From Planctomycetota bacterium (GTDB lineage: Bacteria; Planctomycetota; Phycisphaerae; UBA1845), in assembly GCA_024276605.1 (NCBI GenBank), contig JAJRWX010000005.1, positions 64,049 to 128,048 on the forward strand: a stretch of DNA of 64,000 nt, written 5' to 3'. Of the stretch, positions 44,719 through 52,899 are shown piece by piece. The position numbers were made by a program, and so were the translations under genes. Each line of letters opens with the position of its first letter. Within the stretch, counting starts at the first letter, position 1. Below the pieces are notes generated by a model. The model made no database searches, was not told the origin of the DNA, and saw nothing but the letters and a program-made list of their open reading frames with translations.

Positions 44719-45930
44719 ATGCTGCGTAGTCATTGTGCAATTATCTTCACGTTGTTGTTCATCGTGACACCTTCGCGCGCCGGTGCTCAGGATCAGAACG
44801 TTGTCGCTCAACTTCAAGAGGCACTTCAAGCCCAGCAAGCTCTCAACGAGAAGTTGCTCGAACGACTCGAATCTGTGGAAGCCGGCCAGGCCGCACTTCT
44901 GGCTAAGTTTCAATCTCTTGAAACCTCGGTGCCGGATGCCGAAAAGTTTCGTGAAGAGCGCGACGAGATGCTCGATGACATGCGCGAGGAATATTTCAGT
45001 CTTCAGGAAAGACTCGATAACCTTCCGACGATTTCCGGGTACTACGACTTTCAATACTTCAACGACGACCGCAAAGACAGTCCCGGCGAATTCCGCCAGC
45101 ATGTTCTATCCATACACCTGAGTAGGGAATGGGACAAATGGCGCTCGTTTTCGGAATTCGAGTTTGAGTTTGGCGCCAAATTCGAAGGCGACGGCGGAAC
45201 GGATTTGAGGGAAGCTCGCGGCGAAATCAAACTCGAACAGGCATGGGGTGAATATATTCATTCGGATGCTCTGACGCTGCGTGGCGGCCTCATGCTAACA
45301 CCCGGCTATTGGAACGTGAACCACTATCCGAATATCGTACTGCCAACACGTCGTCCTCTGATGGTACGCAATGTCTTCCGTGAATCCTTTGTTGGTCTTA
45401 TGGGCTACGGATCTAAGTATTGGGATGAGTTCGGATTTACCTACTACGGTTACATCGGTAATGGGGAGTCCGGCTTCTTCGCTAAGCACGATGACAACGA
45501 AGGTAAGGCGGTCGGTAGCAAGGTAACGTTTCATCTGCCGACGAAAGGTAAGCTGGACACATTGGACTTCGGACTCAGCATGTATCAGGAAAGCCCTTCG
45601 AACGAAACTCGAAACTTCACATGGGGGCTTGATGCACAGATCCGCCAAGGCCCCTGGGAAATACTCACCGAGTTTGCGATGCGCAATGCCGAAGAAGACC
45701 GTACAGGCTTCTATTTACAGCCAAGCTACCGGTTTAACGAAAAGTGGGCCACCTTCTACCGCTACGATTTGTTGAGCATTCAGCATACAGGAGAAACGCA
45801 GGAGCACTCCGTTGGCGTCAACTTCCGACCGATCCCGGATGTCTCATTGAAGCTGGAGTATTTTCATTCACGACTATCGTATGATGAGGATGCTAGCGGT
45901 GTTGCGATCTCCGCGGCCTTTCACTTTTAG
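44719..45930 (+). CDS. Outer-membrane porin-like beta-barrel protein
   Basis: 403 residues with a signal peptide (MLRSHCAIIFTLLFIVTPSR, AGAQ). Residues ~25-95 form a coiled coil (LQEALQAQQALNEKLLERLE), as in trimeric porins that tether to the wall. The rest is an alternating beta-barrel pattern beginning ISGYYDFQYFND, with many aromatic strand ends (LSIHLSREW, FGFTYYGYIGNG, WATFYRYDLLSIQ). It ends in AAFHF, the terminal Phe expected for outer-membrane assembly. It is the first gene of a tight four-gene operon (14 nt to the next), so it may admit the ligand sensed by the following proteins. Confidence 0.82.
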   Translation: MLRSHCAIIFTLLFIVTPSRAGAQDQNVVAQLQEALQAQQALNEKLLERLESVEAGQAALLAKFQSLETSVPDAEKFREERDEMLDDMREEYFSLQERLDNLPTISGYYDFQYFNDDRKDSPGEFRQHVLSIHLSREWDKWRSFSEFEFEFGAKFEGDGGTDLREARGEIKLEQAWGEYIHSDALTLRGGLMLTPGYWNVNHYPNIVLPTRRPLMVRNVFRESFVGLMGYGSKYWDEFGFTYYGYIGNGESGFFAKHDDNEGKAVGSKVTFHLPTKGKLDTLDFGLSMYQESPSNETRNFTWGLDAQIRQGPWEILTEFAMRNAEEDRTGFYLQPSYRFNEKWATFYRYDLLSIQHTGETQEHSVGVNFRPIPDVSLKLEYFHSRLSYDEDASGVAISAAFHF

Positions 45931-45944
45931 GTTTAGAAGGAGTT

Positions 45945-46445
45945 GTGGGCAATCTCACTATGATGCGTTTCTTCGTCATATCATTGTACGTCCTCACCAC
46001 ACTTGTCACCTACGGTATGCGCGTAACAGAGGACGGCCCAAGTACGACAGACAAATCTGACATATCTCGTGATGAACCTCGAATTGTCGTTGTTGTATCG
46101 ACGAAGAACCCTATCAAAACATTAACACCCGCCGAGTTAGCACGCATCTACTTACGAAAAAAAATTCAGTGGCCCAACGGTGAGTCCATCACGGTGTACG
46201 AGCGACCGGTCAAGACAGACGTACGTCAGCAGTTTTCTATGAAAGTGCTGGACAAAAAACCGGAAGCGTTGCGCGAGTATTGGATGAACCTCACACTTAC
46301 GCGAGGCCTGAAACCGCCAAAGGTACTGCGTTCCCCGAAGCTAGTCAGGCGATACCTTGCCCGGGTGAAAGGCGGGATTGGATACCTATATGAGGACGAA
46401 GTCGACGAAACGGTCAAAGTAGTTCAAATCGTGCGGAAAAAGTAA
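45945..46445 (+). CDS. PstS-like periplasmic substrate-binding protein
   Basis: 166 residues. The N-terminus is hydrophobic (MMRFFVISLYVLTTLVTYGM), a signal peptide. The mature part matches the short phosphate/anion-binding PBP-like family: EPRIVVVVSTKNPIKTLTPA, ELARIYLRKKIQWPNGESIT, RQQFSMKVLDK, YWMNLTLTRGLKPPKVL and VKGGIGYLYEDEV. The start is uncertain: the GTG at 45945 is only 2 nt from AAGGAG, and ATGs lie at 45960/45963. It sits between the porin and a hybrid kinase (2 nt gap), and no phosphate transporter is present. This suggests a sensory rather than a transport role. The ligand is unproven. Confidence 0.82.
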   Translation: MGNLTMMRFFVISLYVLTTLVTYGMRVTEDGPSTTDKSDISRDEPRIVVVVSTKNPIKTLTPAELARIYLRKKIQWPNGESITVYERPVKTDVRQQFSMKVLDKKPEALREYWMNLTLTRGLKPPKVLRSPKLVRRYLARVKGGIGYLYEDEVDETVKVVQIVRKK

Positions 46446-46447
46446 TC

Positions 46448-48973
46448 GTGATAAGATCGAGAAACACGCAAATCTCTCCGCCCACACGAGCTTTCGGTCT
46501 CGCCGCAGGTATTCTCGTCATCATGATTGCTGCCGGAGCCGTTGTATTTTGGCATGGGCGCTCGGTACTTGTTGCCCGCATAGACGAACAGATCGTCAAC
46601 GAAGCCAGCCACAAAGGATCACTATTGGAGCAAGCTGTGGCAGAGGCCGTTGCCCTAGTCGAATCATTGGCCGCACAACCATTGATGGGGCGTATCCTTG
46701 ATGACGACGAAGATCACGAAATCGCTGAGCTTCTAGCGGTTGCGGTCGAACAATCGAGTGCTATCACCGAATTAACATGCTTCAATAGCTACGGCAAGGC
46801 GATCGCGTTTACCAATTTGACCAAGTTAAGCGCAATTGAAAAATCACCTATCAAAAAGATGCCCGACGGCCTGCGGTATGTCCTCTCACATACATCGGGT
46901 GAGGAACGCATTATCGTCCCGGTCGTTCGACAATTTGATGAACGCGAACAGATCGGGCAATTGATAGCTGTCATCGATCGCCATGCGCTTCTTGATGAGC
47001 TAGATGTTTGGTGGGCAGGACTGATCTCTGAATCCGGTGAGGTGCTCGTCGACGTAGGGCAACCGCAGCTACAGCAATTGCCTGCCGGTGCCAATCAGTA
47101 CATCCACCCGGACTTGGGGATTATACGCATTGTTCAAGCGCTGGTGAAAATGCCTGAAGGAGCTGACATGCGCTCATGGAATTTGGCGATTGCTATACCA
47201 CTTGCCAATCGCTACCACCCTGTCGGAATCCTCGGCTTAATGATTGCACTGACCACGCTCTTTTCCAGCGTTTTGGTCCTGGGCGTAGTTCACCACTTCT
47301 CCCAAAAGCAGCGTGGTCTATTACGCGATCTTTCCAAGCAATACCAGCGTCTTGAGCAAGCGACAATGGAGATCGAGGGACAGAAAAAAGAAGCCGAGTC
47401 GATGAATGCCAAGTTAATTAACATCAATGCCGACCTGGAGGCGGCCCAAGTTGAGACGATGCTGGCAACCAAGGTAAAAAGCGATTTTCTAGCTAACATG
47501 AGTCACGAAATTCGTACGCCCATGACTGCCATTCTCGGATTCGCCGATACCCTGCGCGAGGAGAGTGACATCACACTCTCGCCCAAACAACGAGCCGAGG
47601 CAATCGACACCATCCATCGAAACGGCCAATATCTACTCAATCTCATCAACGACATTCTAGATATGTCCAAAATCGAAGCCGACAAAATCGCCGTGGAACA
47701 TGTTGCATGCTCGCCGCGCGTGATTGTAACGGAAGTACTAGATCTACTGAAGGGTCGTAGCGACGCCAAGAAAATCATGCTGCATGCCGAGTATATCGGT
47801 GCCATACCGGAAACCATACTGTCAGACCCGACACGGCTGAAGCAGATTTTGATTAACATCATTGGGAATGCCATCAAATTCACCGATGACGGCAGCGTCC
47901 GGCTCATCACACGCTACATCCCGGACGCTACTCATCCCATCATGCAATTTGATATTCTCGATACGGGTCTTGGCATGACTAAGGAGCAATCCGAAAACCT
48001 CTTCCAGCCATTCTCGCAAGCTGACAATACCATGACACGTAAGTACGGCGGGACCGGTCTGGGTTTGACGATCAGTAAGCGATTCGCCGAAATGCTCGGT
48101 GGCGACATCACCATCGTTGATTCACAACCAGGCTGCGGAACTCGATTCCGGGCAACCATCGCAACGGGTTCACTCGAAGGCGTCAGGATGGTCGATCATC
48201 CAACTGCGGCTAAGCCCACCAAGCGCATCAAGGCACCAAGTAACGATAAGCCGCTGAAATGCCGAATCCTTCTTGCTGAGGATGGGCCGGATAATCAACG
48301 CCTGATTACTTTTGTACTCAACCAAGCCGGCGCGAAAGTGACAGTGGTAGAGAACGGTCAAATGGCCGTGGATGAAGCCATGGCTGCCCTAAGTAAGGGC
48401 AGACCGTTCGATGTAATCCTTATGGATATGCAGATGCCCGTACTCGACGGCTACAAAGCGACAATGTCGCTGCGGGAAAAGAAATACCAAGGGCCGATCA
48501 TCGCGTTGACGGCACACGCTATGGCCAACGACCGGCAGAAGTGCATTGACGCCGGGTGCGACGACTACGCCACCAAACCCATCGACCGAGCCAAATTGAT
48601 TGCCATGATAGCAACACACAATTCAAATGGAGAAACTGTAATGACATCACAAGCAAACACGTCTGATACGATCATCAGCGAGCTGGTTGATGAAGACATG
48701 CGCGAGCTGGTCGAAATGTTCGTCGATGAATTGCCGGACAAGATCGCAGCGATCGAACAAGCAATCGCCGCACAAGACATGACGACGCTCGCAACGGTTG
48801 CACATCAACTGAAAGGATCAGCCGGAGGATACGGCTTCCCAACCATTACGGAATCGGCTAGAGGGATTGAACAGGGCGCCAAGGCGAACGAAGACTTGGA
48901 AACGCTCAACAACCAGATCAGTACGCTCGCGGATATGTGTCGTCGAGCCAGAGCAAGTGCCCCAACGGGTTAA
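46448..48973 (+). CDS. Hybrid sensor histidine kinase with receiver and Hpt domains
   Basis: 841 residues from a GTG at 46448. A membrane segment at ~16-36 (FGLAAGILVIMIAAGAVVFW), a periplasmic sensor of ~220 residues and a second membrane segment at ~258-282 are followed by a coiled coil. HisKA has H353 in FLANMSHEIRTPM, and HATPase has GNAIKFTDDG, DTGLGM and GGTGLGLTISKRF. The receiver domain runs from RILLAEDGPDNQRL to D660 in ILMDMQMPVLDG and TKPIDRAKL. A C-terminal Hpt holds H786 in HQLKGSAGGYG. All phosphorelay residues are present. The periplasmic part is not a named domain to me. The neighbours point to a binding-protein input upstream and a receiver-bearing c-di-GMP enzyme as output. 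Confidence 0.93.
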   Translation: MIRSRNTQISPPTRAFGLAAGILVIMIAAGAVVFWHGRSVLVARIDEQIVNEASHKGSLLEQAVAEAVALVESLAAQPLMGRILDDDEDHEIAELLAVAVEQSSAITELTCFNSYGKAIAFTNLTKLSAIEKSPIKKMPDGLRYVLSHTSGEERIIVPVVRQFDEREQIGQLIAVIDRHALLDELDVWWAGLISESGEVLVDVGQPQLQQLPAGANQYIHPDLGIIRIVQALVKMPEGADMRSWNLAIAIPLANRYHPVGILGLMIALTTLFSSVLVLGVVHHFSQKQRGLLRDLSKQYQRLEQATMEIEGQKKEAESMNAKLININADLEAAQVETMLATKVKSDFLANMSHEIRTPMTAILGFADTLREESDITLSPKQRAEAIDTIHRNGQYLLNLINDILDMSKIEADKIAVEHVACSPRVIVTEVLDLLKGRSDAKKIMLHAEYIGAIPETILSDPTRLKQILINIIGNAIKFTDDGSVRLITRYIPDATHPIMQFDILDTGLGMTKEQSENLFQPFSQADNTMTRKYGGTGLGLTISKRFAEMLGGDITIVDSQPGCGTRFRATIATGSLEGVRMVDHPTAAKPTKRIKAPSNDKPLKCRILLAEDGPDNQRLITFVLNQAGAKVTVVENGQMAVDEAMAALSKGRPFDVILMDMQMPVLDGYKATMSLREKKYQGPIIALTAHAMANDRQKCIDAGCDDYATKPIDRAKLIAMIATHNSNGETVMTSQANTSDTIISELVDEDMRELVEMFVDELPDKIAAIEQAIAAQDMTTLATVAHQLKGSAGGYGFPTITESARGIEQGAKANEDLETLNNQISTLADMCRRARASAPTG

Positions 48974-48976
48974 GCT

Positions 48977-51900
48977 ATGAAGAACGCGGCCTATCAAAAA
49001 ATCAAGAACACCGGCAAACTGCCGTCACCGAGTGGCGTCGCGTTGAAACTGATGCGTTTGGTTGATGACGAAGCATCCACGCTAACGCAAATTACGGCCA
49101 CCGTAGAATCGGACCCCGCACTCGCCGCACGCATGATCAAGCTGGTCAACTCGTCGCTCTATGGGGCCTCACGCACTATCGCATCGGTTTCCACCGCTGT
49201 TAATCTTCTGGGTAGGAACACCGTCAAGAACCTTGCCCTCGGAATGTCTTTGCTCTCATCGCACCGAAAAAGCATGTCGAAGGCTTTTGATTTTGAACAG
49301 TTCTGGTCGGAGTCCGTCGCACGGGCAGTGGCTGCTCGCGGGCTAGCGAAACAATTTGGCGGCTGCGCGCCAGACGAAGCGTTTACGGTGGCTCTTTTGA
49401 GCCAGATCGGACGTATCGCGTTGGCCACCGCTTTTCCCATGGAATATGACGACTTGTTGGGTAAGGTGCACGGCAGTTCGTTGTCGGTGCTCCTGGATGC
49501 GGAACGTAGAGCCTTTCAAATCGATCACAATGATTTGACGGTAGCGATGATGGCCGACTGGCGTTTGGCGGATGTATTCTGCGAAGCTGTGCGATGTCAA
49601 AACTCTATTGATGGCATGAGATTGGGTGATGATTCACGTGTAGCCAGAATCTCAAAAACACTGCACATGGCGGGAGCGATGGCCAGCGTCTTGGCTGATC
49701 AGAAGGTCTATCGTGAGGACTTGGCTGCCCTGTTGGAAACCGCTGACAGGTTTGGAGTGGGTGCGGACATCTGCTCCGCTGCATTCGAAGTCGCGAAGGA
49801 AGAGTGGCGAAACCTCGGAACCGTACTCTCGGTTCAAACGCATAAAGTACCCTCACTGCAAGAAGCCCATACGCGCGCATCTCGGATGCAGCAGCGCATC
49901 TTGGTCGTGGATGACGACACTTCCGTACTTAGATTGCTTTCCAAATACCTGAAAGATGCGGGGTATGAGGTTCTGACAGCGACAAACGGTATCGAAGCGC
50001 TACGGATTATCCACGCCGAAGGTTGCCCGTTGGTCATTACCGACTGGATGATGCCCGACATGGACGGGCTTGAACTTTGTCAGGCTATACGCGCGTCGGA
50101 GGGTATCAGCTTTGCATACGTCATTATGCTCACAGGACAATGTGATGAGGACAGCCTGGCGAAAGCATTTGATGCCGGCGCAGACGATTTCCTGACGAAA
50201 CCCTGCAAAAAGCAGGAGTTACTAGCACGACTTAAAGCGGGTGTTCGAGCTTTGACGTCGGAAACAAAAGTGGCCACGCAACAACTGGCCATCCATAAAA
50301 CCAACGCTGAGTTGGAAACACTGAACGGCAAGCTTCAGCAAATTGCGACGACCGACGAACTCACCGGGCTGTACAACCGGCGGGAAGCCATGCATCGTTT
50401 AGAAGATTACTGGGCCAAAGCAGATCGAGAAGGTCAACTACTTGCTTGCATGATGCTGGATATCGACCACTTCAAAAAATGCAATGACACATACGGACAT
50501 GATGTCGGCGATGTCGTACTGCGGGAAACTGCCCGTACACTAAGACGCAACACACGTGCAGGGGAAACCGTCTTTCGACTAGGTGGCGAGGAATTTGTTG
50601 TGCTATGTCCCAGCTCATCAGCCAAAATGGCAGCCGTCGGGGCTGAACGCTTGCGCGCCGCCGTCGAGGCAAACCGAATTGAACGAGGCCGGATGTCACT
50701 CGGTATTACGATCAGCGTGGGTGTAGCCGAGCTGGACCACCGAACAACCGGACCGGATGACTTACTGAAACTAACCGACGAAGCACTCTATGAGGCAAAA
50801 CGCAGCGGTCGCAACCGAGTTTGCGTGGCCGGAGCCGACAAACCGACGGTCTCGCAACAGCAACCCGTTTCGCAAAAACCTATAGCCATGACACGAACGC
50901 GCGTTGACCATACGGCCAACGGTGGTGTCTCTCTCGGAACGGTGTTGGTGGTCGACGACGACCAAAGTGCTCGACGCTTGGCGCGCAAGCTCCTTGAACG
51001 TGAAGGGTTTGAAGTCAATGAAGCCTGCGATGGACGTGCTGCGCTAACAGAAGTACTGGAGATTCACCCGGACGTCATCTTGATGGATGCGGTGATGCCG
51101 AATCTTGATGGCTATGAATGCACACGAAAATTAAGTGCGGACCAGTCCACTTGCGAAATCCCGGTCATCATGGTCAGCGGGAAAACGGATGAGAAGCATA
51201 TAGAAGCCGGGTTTGATGCCGGCGCCAACGAGTACATCACGAAGCCCTACCGCCATCGAGAATTCGTTCTTCGCATCCGAGCCATGGCGGAGTTGGCGCG
51301 TGGAAAGAAAGACCTTCTAGCAAGCAACAGCATACGTGGTGAACAAGCGCGGGCCATGCAAATCCTATTTGATCTTTCACGTTCACTCGCCGCTGCCGAG
51401 CAGCTGGACACCATCGTTTCACATACTGTTACCGCAACTGCGGAACTCATGAACAGCCGTCGCGTCTCACTCATGCTTCCCGAAGAATCGGGAAATATCT
51501 TGTTTGTCGCCAATTCGATTGGCATTGACAACGAACTGGCAGCCAAAATTCGCGTACCAGTTGGTAGCTCAATCTCCGGGCGCGTCTTTTCGTCGGGCGA
51601 ACCGACAATCTTCAATTCCCAAGACGAGCGTATTGAATGCTCCGATCGTTACGAATCCGGTTTCTTTGCTAGTATACCCTTGGCTTCAAAAGCGCTTGTC
51701 GTTCCCCACAAAATAGTCGGCGTTCTTAACGTCACAGAACGCTATGACCGACAACCGTTCGAACCGCACGAAATAGAGTATCTTGATCTCGTATGCAACA
51801 TGGCTGCCTCCGCCTTGGAACAGTACGAATCCGGACAAGCGCGAGAACACGCCCACACCGCCATCGTCATCGGCCTGGCCAAATTGGCGGAGCATCGCGA

Positions 51901-52549
51901 CGCTGACACGGGCAATCACCTGGAACGCGTTACCCAATATGCACTACGACTTGCCCGTGAACTTAAACAGTCTGTGCAGTATGCCTCAACGATTGATGAA
52001 GGATTCCTTGCGGATCTTAAACATGCCATGCCATTACACGATATCGGCAAAGTGTCGGTTCCGGATGCCATCTTGCTCAAGCCCGGTCCATTAACCGATA
52101 CGGAATTCACGGCTATGAAACGACACGCGATTGTCGGCGCTACTGCCATCCAATCCGTCATTGACCAAGCACCCGAAGCAGGCTTTCTTGCCATGGCTAG
52201 GGATATCGCTCACGGCCATCACGAGTGGTTCAACGGCACCGGATATCCGAGAGGCTTGGCAGGAAACACTATCCCGTTTGCCGCCCGCATCGCCGCCGTC
52301 GCAGATGTCTACGACGCACTCACCACGAAGCGACCCTACAAAGAAGCCTTTCCCCACAGTCAAGCTGTAAAGATCATTCGGGAGTCATCGGGAACGCACT
52401 TTGATCCCGAGGTGGTCGAAGCTTTCCTACGCCTCGGGAAGGATTTCGCTAATTTGGCGATTCGTCTGTCGGATGAGAATAATGACTCACACAACACAGT
52501 ACCGGAAACCGAACTCGTCGCATGTTCCACGTATGTAGCCGATCCATAG
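48977..52549 (+). CDS. HDOD-REC-GGDEF-REC-GAF-HD-GYP cyclic di-GMP regulator
   Basis: 1190 residues, 3 nt after the hybrid kinase. Domains in order: HDOD (~10-285, KLPSPSGVALKLMRLVDDEA); REC1 (~306-425, D356 in ITDWMMPDMDG, K in LTKPCKK); GGDEF (~457-612) with the active GGEEF at 536-540 and DIDHFKKCNDTYGHDVGD; REC2 (~655-770, D704 in LMDAVMPNLDG); GAF (~795-945); HD-GYP (~965-1165) with H1021/D1022 in HDIGKVS, HHEWFNGTGYP (GYP 1089-1091) and AAVADVYDAL. Both catalytic domains look intact, so it could make and degrade c-di-GMP. Two receivers and the GAF would set the balance. There is no membrane segment. Confidence 0.95.
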   Translation: MKNAAYQKIKNTGKLPSPSGVALKLMRLVDDEASTLTQITATVESDPALAARMIKLVNSSLYGASRTIASVSTAVNLLGRNTVKNLALGMSLLSSHRKSMSKAFDFEQFWSESVARAVAARGLAKQFGGCAPDEAFTVALLSQIGRIALATAFPMEYDDLLGKVHGSSLSVLLDAERRAFQIDHNDLTVAMMADWRLADVFCEAVRCQNSIDGMRLGDDSRVARISKTLHMAGAMASVLADQKVYREDLAALLETADRFGVGADICSAAFEVAKEEWRNLGTVLSVQTHKVPSLQEAHTRASRMQQRILVVDDDTSVLRLLSKYLKDAGYEVLTATNGIEALRIIHAEGCPLVITDWMMPDMDGLELCQAIRASEGISFAYVIMLTGQCDEDSLAKAFDAGADDFLTKPCKKQELLARLKAGVRALTSETKVATQQLAIHKTNAELETLNGKLQQIATTDELTGLYNRREAMHRLEDYWAKADREGQLLACMMLDIDHFKKCNDTYGHDVGDVVLRETARTLRRNTRAGETVFRLGGEEFVVLCPSSSAKMAAVGAERLRAAVEANRIERGRMSLGITISVGVAELDHRTTGPDDLLKLTDEALYEAKRSGRNRVCVAGADKPTVSQQQPVSQKPIAMTRTRVDHTANGGVSLGTVLVVDDDQSARRLARKLLEREGFEVNEACDGRAALTEVLEIHPDVILMDAVMPNLDGYECTRKLSADQSTCEIPVIMVSGKTDEKHIEAGFDAGANEYITKPYRHREFVLRIRAMAELARGKKDLLASNSIRGEQARAMQILFDLSRSLAAAEQLDTIVSHTVTATAELMNSRRVSLMLPEESGNILFVANSIGIDNELAAKIRVPVGSSISGRVFSSGEPTIFNSQDERIECSDRYESGFFASIPLASKALVVPHKIVGVLNVTERYDRQPFEPHEIEYLDLVCNMAASALEQYESGQAREHAHTAIVIGLAKLAEHRDADTGNHLERVTQYALRLARELKQSVQYASTIDEGFLADLKHAMPLHDIGKVSVPDAILLKPGPLTDTEFTAMKRHAIVGATAIQSVIDQAPEAGFLAMARDIAHGHHEWFNGTGYPRGLAGNTIPFAARIAAVADVYDALTTKRPYKEAFPHSQAVKIIRESSGTHFDPEVVEAFLRLGKDFANLAIRLSDENNDSHNTVPETELVACSTYVADP

Positions 52550-52641
52550 TAATCGCCTTGGAAGCGTCTACTCTATGTTGCCATAGAACCAGAAAGCGCC
52601 CCCTTGCTTCACCAGTCATTCCTGATAACTTGTAACCGGTC

Positions 52642-52715
52642 GGGCGATTAGCTCAGTTGGCTAGAGCGCCTCCCTTACAAGGAGGAAGTCACAGGTTCGA
52701 GTCCTGTATCGCCCA
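52642..52715 (+). tRNA. tRNA-Val (anticodon TAC)
   Basis: 74 nt. GGGCGAT pairs with ATCGCCC; the D arm is GCTC...GAGC; the anticodon stem CCTCC/GGAGG holds loop CTTACAA with anticodon TAC; the T arm is ACAGGTTCGAGTCCTGT. A is the discriminator; CCA is not encoded. Confidence 0.97.
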
Positions 52716-52772
52716 ATTTCTTCACGCCCGCGTAAAAACCGATCAAATAGAACAATCGTCGACCGTTTTAGA

Positions 52773-52858
52773 GCAGGCTCTTTTAATGTTTAGCAGTCCA
52801 TTTTCATCATGTCGCAGAAGATGGCTTCAAAAAAGTGATATGCAAAAACGAAGGATGC
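52773..52858 (+). repeat. Family E 86-bp repeat, copy 2
   Basis: Gap-free match to 36306-36391, lying 57 nt after tRNA-Val. It ends GCAAAAACGAAGGATGC like copy 1. It is not in front of any plus-strand gene here. Confidence 0.8.
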
Positions 52859-52899
52859 GGTAGAGAGCTGCACTGGCATGTCACCATGCGTGCAACGAC

